NCBI GenBank assembly: GCA_951812925.1
Contig: OX638372.1
Location: forward strand, 86,883,058-86,947,057
DNA length: 64,000 bases
Reading direction: 5' to 3'
Origin: Calliopum simillimum
Taxonomy: Eukaryota; Arthropoda; Insecta; Diptera; Lauxaniidae
Of this stretch, positions 58,150-64,000 are shown piece after piece; positions within the stretch are counted from its first letter, which is position 1; each line of letters begins with the position of its first letter. The position numbers and the translations under genes are program-made. The notes under the pieces were generated by a model, which was not told the DNA's origin, did no database searches, and saw nothing but the letters and a program-made list of their open reading frames with translations.

Positions 58150-58979
58150 ACTAGTAAGGGTGTAAATTTTGGCCTGGCCAAAAAATAAATACCCTACACT
58201 GCAGTATTTTGAAAAGTTTGCTTATAAGGGAGGTGCCACGCCCTCTTGTCCGAGTACACCCAGTTTTTGTTCAGAGCTTGCATTTATAGTTTTTAGTGTC
58301 AGAGTGAAATTTAGTTGGATTATCTCAAAAAACTCTTTCAGTATAGCATTTTGAATCTTTTGCTTATATGGGAGGTGCCACGCTCCCTTGTCTGATTTCA
58401 CCCAATTTTTGCTGAGAGCTTTCATTTATAATTCTTAGTGTGTGAGTCAAATTTGGTTCGAATATCTCAAAAAACGCTTTCAGTATAGCGTTTTGAAGCT
58501 TATGCTTATATGGGAGGTGCCACGCCCTCTTTTCCGAATTCGCTCAAATTTTTATCAGAGCTTGCGCTTACAATTCGTAGTACTTATATGTATTGTGGTT
58601 GCATTGTCGTGAAAAATACTCCTAAAATTGCGTTTTGATTATAATTTTTGTATGGGCGGTAGGTGTGTCCGTTGACCGATTTTGCTCATTTTCAATCCCC
58701 CGAGCTAACTTTGACGACGGAGGCAGTGTACCAAATTTCATTGAATTATCTTGCTCAGTTTTCCCAAAAAGTGTATTTCAACACACAGCCAGCCAGCCAG
58801 CCAGCCAGCCAGCCACCCAGCCAGCCAGCCAGCCAGCCAGACAGACGGACATGGTTATATCGACTCAGGAGGTGACGCTGATCAAGAATATATATACTTT
58901 TCTATACCTGCCACGCCTCCTTCTCAGCGTTACAAACGGAAGGACAAAGTGAATATACCCTGGGTGTAGGGTATAAAAA
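58150..58979 (+). mobile_element. INE-1/DINE-1-like element, copy F (complete)
   Basis: Both ends are present and it is the least diverged copy from E. It carries the longest microsatellite of the family. Several short frames over the CAGC tract (Pro-Ala-Ser-Gln repeats) are not genes. Its end is immediately followed by the left target duplication of the retroposed segment at 59002. Confidence 0.85.
58786..58840. repeat. (CAGC)n microsatellite in copy F
   Basis: Thirteen or so CAGC units with one CACC interruption, at the conserved position just before ACAGACGGACATGG. Confidence 0.95.
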
Positions 58980-59001
58980 CAGTCAATAAACTAACTTCAT
59001 A

Positions 59002-59554
59002 ATTTATCTAGGGGAACCTGCCTATCTATCATTAAAATTCTCGTAATTTCGAAAGCCTGCATTGTTTGTGGAAAACAAATCCGCCCTTGTAGGTTTTATT
59101 TGTAGCTAGCGTAGCATGTCTCAAAACCAGAGTGTGTTACCAACTAACAATTTGGCAGTTTTTCACAACAGACGACGCTAGTGAGCCTTATGATTTATTC
59201 ATAATGGCGATCCTGTTCAGAGAGTTTATCCGTGACCGATAGCACAATCGCTTAAGCACCGCGTTTTCTTTCATAAGAAAACCGGAGTCACGGGTTCGAG
59301 TACGTTTTCTGCCAAGATTTAACTAAAACTGATCTGATGAGGCTATATACATGTTTATATATGAAAATATATAAATACTTATGTATGTGGAAGTAGCCGA
59401 AACATATGTAATCAATTTCCATGTTAACACTTGCTTGCGTCTGTTGTTGAAAAAGTGCAAAAATGACTGTTTAATTAGTTCAATATAAAATTATCATACT
59501 TCAATTTAGAAAAGCGCGTTGGTACTTTCATTAGTACTATACAAGCAAAAAAAA
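59002..59554 (+). mobile_element. Retroposed segment with 20 bp target duplication and poly(A)
   Basis: GTCAATAAACTAACTTCATA occurs exactly at 58982-59001 and again at 59556-59575. The DNA between ends in nine to ten A just before the second copy. Long target duplications plus a terminal A-run are the signature of target-primed retroposition, so a 553 bp RNA copy was inserted here. A tRNA-like stretch lies inside at 59224-59312. No open frame of note is present. It may be a SINE or a retrocopied non-coding RNA. Confidence 0.75.
59224..59312 (+). ncRNA. tRNA-like sequence within the retroposed segment
   Basis: GATAGCACAATCGCTTAAGC is D-arm/A-box-like. TTTTC, TTTCATAA and GAAAA form an anticodon-like stem-loop with CAT in the loop. 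CGGGTTCGAGTACG is T-arm/B-box-like. The order resembles an elongator tRNA-Met, but the acceptor and T stems do not pair properly. It sits about 220 bases into the segment rather than at its 5' end, which is unusual for a SINE. Confidence 0.45.
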
Positions 59555-59575
59555 AGTCAATAAACTAACTTCATA

Positions 59576-59955
59576 GCTTCTAAGGAGTTATTGGTTTGTT
59601 TCTGCACTCGGACCGTAACTAATCCATCTATATAGTTGTTTCGTCTCAGTTTAGGCTTATTCCGTTCAATTAACCTCTTCATGTCAGTCAGCCTCAATGA
59701 CCTTTTCAAGCTCATCATTTGAGACACCCGGGCGAACTTTGTATTCCTAAGGAAAAGTTCTTAATGTAATCATCTAGTTCAAAATTAATTTCTAGAACTA
59801 ATTTTTCAACCCCCCAACTACTATATGTCCCAGTTCCCCCAGGAATTCAATTTTGTCCCAATTCTGTACCAACTCTTCACTAAAGAACGTCTACCAATAA
59901 ATACGCCACACCCTCTTTCTCTATTTTTAAAGTGAGACCTCTTAGTCCGCGCTAA
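59576..59955. other. Non-coding spacer
   Basis: No feature was supported. Confidence 0.4.
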
Positions 59956-60235
59956 GGAATAAATTTCAAGAACGCGGCAATTTTTGTCGACACATTTTTC
60001 GACACTTTTCGTTACGTCCCATTATGACTTGCAAGCTATGCAAGCTATTTTGATGAAATTTTGTAGGCAAGTGCCAAAAGGTACACTGGTCGAAAAGTGG
60101 ACGTAATCAAATGAATACCGCGCTCACTTTTCGTACATAAGTTTTGTTTCAAACACGTATACTAAGTAAATTACAACGAGCGTGAAGAAAAGACCATCAC
60201 CACGCCCTCCTTCTTGTTAATTTTAGTCCCATTTT
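59956..60235. repeat. Fragment of the GAAATTTGGTA-type repeat
   Basis: CAAGCTATTTTGATGAAATT, GTGCCAAAAGGTACACTGGT, CGAAAAGTGGACGTAAT and ACCACGCCCTCC resemble 46.9-47.05 kb and the arrays at 26 and 36 kb. Confidence 0.55.
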
Positions 60236-61399
60236 TTTCAATTGGCAATTACTTTAAAGTTGAAGTCTTACAAATAGAAAAAATATTTTTTTAATTTTTT
60301 TCAAAGCTTAATCTTTTCTTCCTCTTTTTCCCCCATTTTGCTGACCACTAAAATCGTAAGTGAAGCGATGCAAAAAAAGTTGCAGTTTGAGACATAAAGA
60401 AAAATCGATTTTTAAAGGAAATTGCGGTTTTTGCAACGGCAGCAATTGTAAAGAACCACAATAAAATGCATTAAAAATCATGTATCCCTTTTGTTTATTT
60501 CGGTATCTTTGACTTTCTCACATTTCCTACGGATGTGGGAGCAATTTACTTATTTATTGTTAATTTCAGCAAAATATTCAAATTAAATTATTGGCATAGA
60601 CTTAATTTGCTAGTGGTGATTTAAGTCAGTTTATGGCTTCATATTGGATAGGTCGATTTTATTGTACGGTGTACTTTTGTGGAATGTATTATGCGTTGCA
60701 CTTGTGTCATTGTCTTATCTCTAAATTATATGTTTCAATGAATATTGATAATTTTGGAAACTTAAAATTAATTAATTATTAATCCCTCAAAGGTACAAAC
60801 TGTCAAATTAAAACTCAAAGCAAAATCTCTGAAAATTCGTCAATACCGCACACGTTGTTTGATTGTGTGACATGTGTATATGCAGTGATATTTTGTATAT
60901 TCCCAAGCGATTCAAAGATATCTACAACCGCTTGTTTGTTTAACTGAATTTTTTCCACAATTTCAATTTGAATTGTAAATTGTTTTGAATTTTAATCAAA
61001 TAACAATTTTATTGTATTTGTGTAGCTTACATACTCGTATCAATGTGATTAATTTGACAAGCAAATTAGCATTTTTTTGCATAATGTTACTGGGCAGTTT
61101 TTGTTTGAAACCTTTGAATTTAATTAAAAAACAATAATTTAAGTTATTGATTAGATTAAATATACTTACATGATTATTACATATTTATGGATTTGGATTT
61201 CCAGAATGGCGCTCATTAAGTTTCATTGTATACTAAATTATTTCATTAGCATACAAATATTTATAAGGCATGCAGTTGACCTCTTAAAGGGTGTCAAAAT
61301 TCATGTACAAATATCTTAAAATTTAATATGCATTTTTAAAGACTCGTACTATAAATGAAAAATACATTTTTTTCTACAGTTCATACGATAACTTTCGAG
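60236..61399. other. AT-rich DNA, no feature
   Basis: No coding or repeat signal was supported. Confidence 0.45.
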
Positions 61400-61832
61400 A
61401 TAATATCGTCGGATTAAAACTACAACTAGCCATCTACATATGTGACCTGGTCTATGAAAAAGGGGCTTACGTGCGAAAAACAAAATGTTTTTAAAACAAC
61501 TGGAAAAACACTTTTAAAGATCCATTTATGCGAATCGGCAAAAAATTGGAAATTTTTTTTTTTTGACACGTAAGCCCCGTTTTCATATACCAGGTCACAT
61601 ATATTGATGTTTTGAGTTAAGTATACAAAAACATGAAGAAATAACGGCTCTATGCCCCAGCCAAGACGCTTTTATGAAGTGGATTCCCATCCATCCAATT
61701 TTATTTAAAAAATAAAAGCAGAAAACTTAATAATCCCATACAAAAATCGAATTTCAAAATACTTTGAACTCTTTTTTCTCAAAACATGAAAAATGTAGAT
61801 GTCTAGTTGTAGTTTTAACCCGACGATATATT
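61400..61832. repeat. Foldback element (~430 bp)
   Basis: Outer arms: ATATCGTCGGATTAAAACTA at 61403 pairs with TAGTTTTAACCCGACGATAT ending at 61829. Inner arms: GTGACCTGGTCTATGAAAAA and GGGGCTTACGTG at 61442 pair with CACGTAAGCCCCGTTTTCAT and ACCAGGTCAC ending at 61598. The inner palindrome sits entirely at the left side, so the structure is nested. Confidence 0.8.
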
Positions 61833-61839
61833 ACAATAT

Positions 61840-62005
61840 TTATATATTTGTTAACATATTGATTTATTAATGTATTGATGAATTGATATATTGTTGTATT
61901 AAGTATGTATTGATATATTGTATCAATATGATATATGTTATATTTATTATTGTATTGATATTTTGATACACTGCTATATAGATATATTGATAAACTTATA
62001 TGGGC
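61840..62005. repeat. Degenerate AT minisatellite (TATATTGATG..)
   Basis: TATTGAT(A/G)TATTG-type units repeat about every 10-20 bases. Confidence 0.7.
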
Positions 62006-62978
62006 ATATCTGAAAATAGTCTTCCCTTATTTAACCCTGGTTTTCAGAAAATGTTTTTTTTTTCATATTCTATAACCAAATGTAATGAAAAATATTCCTA
62101 AACGTGTAAAAATAAATTCCCAGTAGCTGAAAAAGAAAACATCGACATTAGGGGTTGTCAGGAGGTCGTTTTACCTGAAAATTTCAGTTTCGAGATTTCC
62201 AATAACATGCGTGAGAGCACATATTTCAGAAATAGCAGATATGTTACGAGGCACCTTTCCGAATATTCTCAAGTAAAATTCAGAAAAATCGTACGTGGCA
62301 CACGGTGAGGAAAAGGGTTAAAAAGTCTAAATAGTTTATTATGACCACATAACAGATCCTAAAATTCACAAAAAATTCAAGCAGAATAATTGAAAATTCG
62401 GATGTTGAAAATTTGTAGACCAGTTGAAGAACTTAATGTCAATTTATTAGCCACAACTGCAAACAGCTGTTAAACAGTTTTTTTTTTTTTAAATTGATAT
62501 TCAATACGTTTTCTGTCGCACAACGAAAGACGGAAGCGTTAACGGCCATAAAAAATGTTTAGATATGTAAATGGAATAAAGGGCCAAAAGGAAGTCAGCT
62601 ACAATGCCAAATTAAGTATTGTAGTCAGCTAAAGTAACGAGTTTTTGATAAATAATTTGCTTAAAGGCAAAGAAGAAAAAATCAGTGTTGGCGGCATAAT
62701 GTAATAAATTAAAAAAGAGGCTAACGAGCCAACCAAAATAAAATTTATGAATAAGGTGTGAAAAGATTTAAAGAAATAAGTAATGTATCTAAAAAAAATA
62801 ATCGTAGTTTAAAGCTTGACCAAGCTGAAATGCAAATGATATAATTTTTTCCAAATAAAAATTATTTTGGTAACATATTTAGAAAAGCACAGATCCACAA
62901 AAAAACACTTAATAAACTTAATAAATACACGAAAAGCTTTGCCTCAGCAATGCTAAACACAAGAACGAAGCAACCCGC
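62006..62978. other. AT-rich DNA, no gene recognised
   Basis: At 62040-62300 phrases such as CATGCGTGAGAGCACATATT recall the large foldback family but were not resolved. Confidence 0.35.
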
Positions 62979-63464
62979 TTGGGCTCATTTTTCCACTATA
63001 TGCCCATACCCACTCATGTGAATTGTCTCCATAATTTTCGTAAAATCAAAAACTTTTTTAGAGTTCTGGAGTTCTTTCTTTAAATTTCATCAAAAAGTTC
63101 TGATCAGAGATCTGGATGGTGCTCGAAGAGTTCTGAAGAAAATTCTTGTAATATTTTTCCGAAATTTGCCTTCTTTTCAATTTAATCGAAAAACCAGAAA
63201 AATTTCCTCTACGATATAATTTTCATTTTCGGATATTTAGAAGAAAAGCAAAAATTTTTATGATTTTTCGATTTAAATAAAAAGTCGAATGTTCCAGAAA
63301 AATGTAACTAAGATTTTCTTTAGAACTCTACGAGCACTCTTGTTATAAAAAAAAATTTTATAAAATTATTTCAGAAAAATTTTTTTCTTCAAATAAAACA
63401 AAAAACAAATTAAAAAAAAAAAAATTAAAGAACTCCAGAACTCTTTCTTGTGAGCCCAAAAATG
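62979..63464. repeat. Foldback element (~486 bp)
   Basis: The end TTGGGCTCATTTTT is mirrored by GTGAGCCCAAAAATG. AGAGTTCTGGAGTTCTTTCT at ~63061 pairs with AAAGAACTCCAGAACTCT at ~63426. GGTGCTCGAAGAGTTCTGAA pairs with AGAACTCTACGAGCAC. The centre is near 63230. No target duplication was identified. Confidence 0.8.
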
Positions 63465-63529
63465 TTATCAGAACTACTCTACGTGAAAAACACGGCGCAC
63501 AGTGGTCTAGAATGCCATTCTAGCTGGTC

Positions 63530-64000
63530 ATAACTCTCTCCTGGTTATTTTTTATAAAAAAAATATCAGATTCTATGTTTTGGGTGTCACTGACTCTAAA
63601 TCTGAAAACGATTTTTGAAAAATAAAAATGGCGGATCCAAAATGGCTGACAATTTTCTTAAAAATTGACTATATCACAACAACTTTGTGGCTTAGGAGTT
63701 TTTTGAGGTCGTTGATTTCGAAATCGATATCATCTTTTTTTATAAACAAAAGGGCGGATCCATAATGGTGGACAATTTTCTTAAAAAATAATTATATCTC
63801 GACAAAAGTGTGGTTAAGGGGGTTCTTGAGGTTGCTGACTTCGAATTTGGTATCTTTTTTTTTAAACAAAATGGTGGATCCAAAATGGCGGACAATTTTC
63901 TAAAAAATTGATTTTATCACGACAAAATTGTGGCTTAAAGGGTTTTTGAGGTCGCTGATTACGAATTCGGTATCATCTTTATTGTGGACAATTTTCTAAA
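63530..64000. repeat. ~121 bp tandem array running off the window end
   Basis: GGATCC.AAATGG starts at 63633, 63756 and 63876, and the next unit begins at ~63984. Each unit holds GACAATTTTCT.AAAAATTGA, TATCACGACAAAATTGTGGC, TTTTTGAGGTCGCTGATT and GGTATCATCTTTTT. Units are diverged by point changes. The first is preceded by a degenerate half unit. Confidence 0.85.

Noticed and set aside
59224..59312. Functional tRNA-Met
   Set aside because: The T stem and acceptor stem do not pair, and there is no T-run directly downstream.
63530..64000. CRISPR-like array
   Set aside because: The units are contiguous ~121 bp tandem repeats without short repeats and unique spacers, and the genome is eukaryotic.

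Overview
This window looks like intronic and intergenic DNA from a higher (schizophoran) fly, quite possibly a tephritid. The species cannot be fixed from the sequence alone. The reasons are a strongly AT-rich base composition, CAA/TTG and ACT microsatellites, many copies of a repeat whose end closely resembles Drosophila INE-1/DINE-1, Tc1 and mariner remnants, and broken R1/I-type LINEs. Nothing prokaryotic or viral was seen.

Host coding sequence is sparse. Two plus-strand exons (38569-38681 and 42572-42737) have correct splice sites, matching phase and a single open frame. They encode about 92 residues of a conserved protein with a PH-like segment. The 3.9 kb intron between them is full of repeats. 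A possible untranslated first exon lies at about 47.4-48.9 kb. Almost every other open frame is chance or lies inside a transposon relic.

Layout: 0-6 kb holds foldback elements, pieces of a mariner, and an INE-1-like copy carrying a nested LINE fragment. 7.5-16 kb holds a deleted and a boundary-complete Tc1 element, a second INE-1-like copy with a nested MITE, and a 755 bp MITE. 16-22 kb holds a repeat pair, a mariner pseudogene and a LINE fragment. 23-25 kb holds tRNA-like units with T-runs and an 898 bp foldback element with an exact 8 bp target duplication. 25-31 kb holds minisatellite-cored elements, another foldback, an INE-1-like copy and LINE debris. 32-37 kb holds a tRNA-like unit, hairpin elements and 421 bp tandem repeats. 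38-43 kb holds the two exons around a 1.37 kb palindrome and a TA-flanked MITE. 44-51 kb holds a CTTGGT minisatellite foldback, a second 8 bp-TSD element, the possible first exon and an INE-1-like copy with another nested MITE. 51-64 kb holds LINE ORF1 debris, a large foldback, two INE-1-like copies, a retroposed segment with a 20 bp target duplication and poly(A), further foldbacks, and a ~121 bp tandem array running off the end.

The dominant theme is inverted-repeat (foldback) DNA: at least ten separate palindromic elements of 0.2-1.4 kb, several with provable insertion footprints. Those inside a transcribed intron could form long hairpin RNAs.
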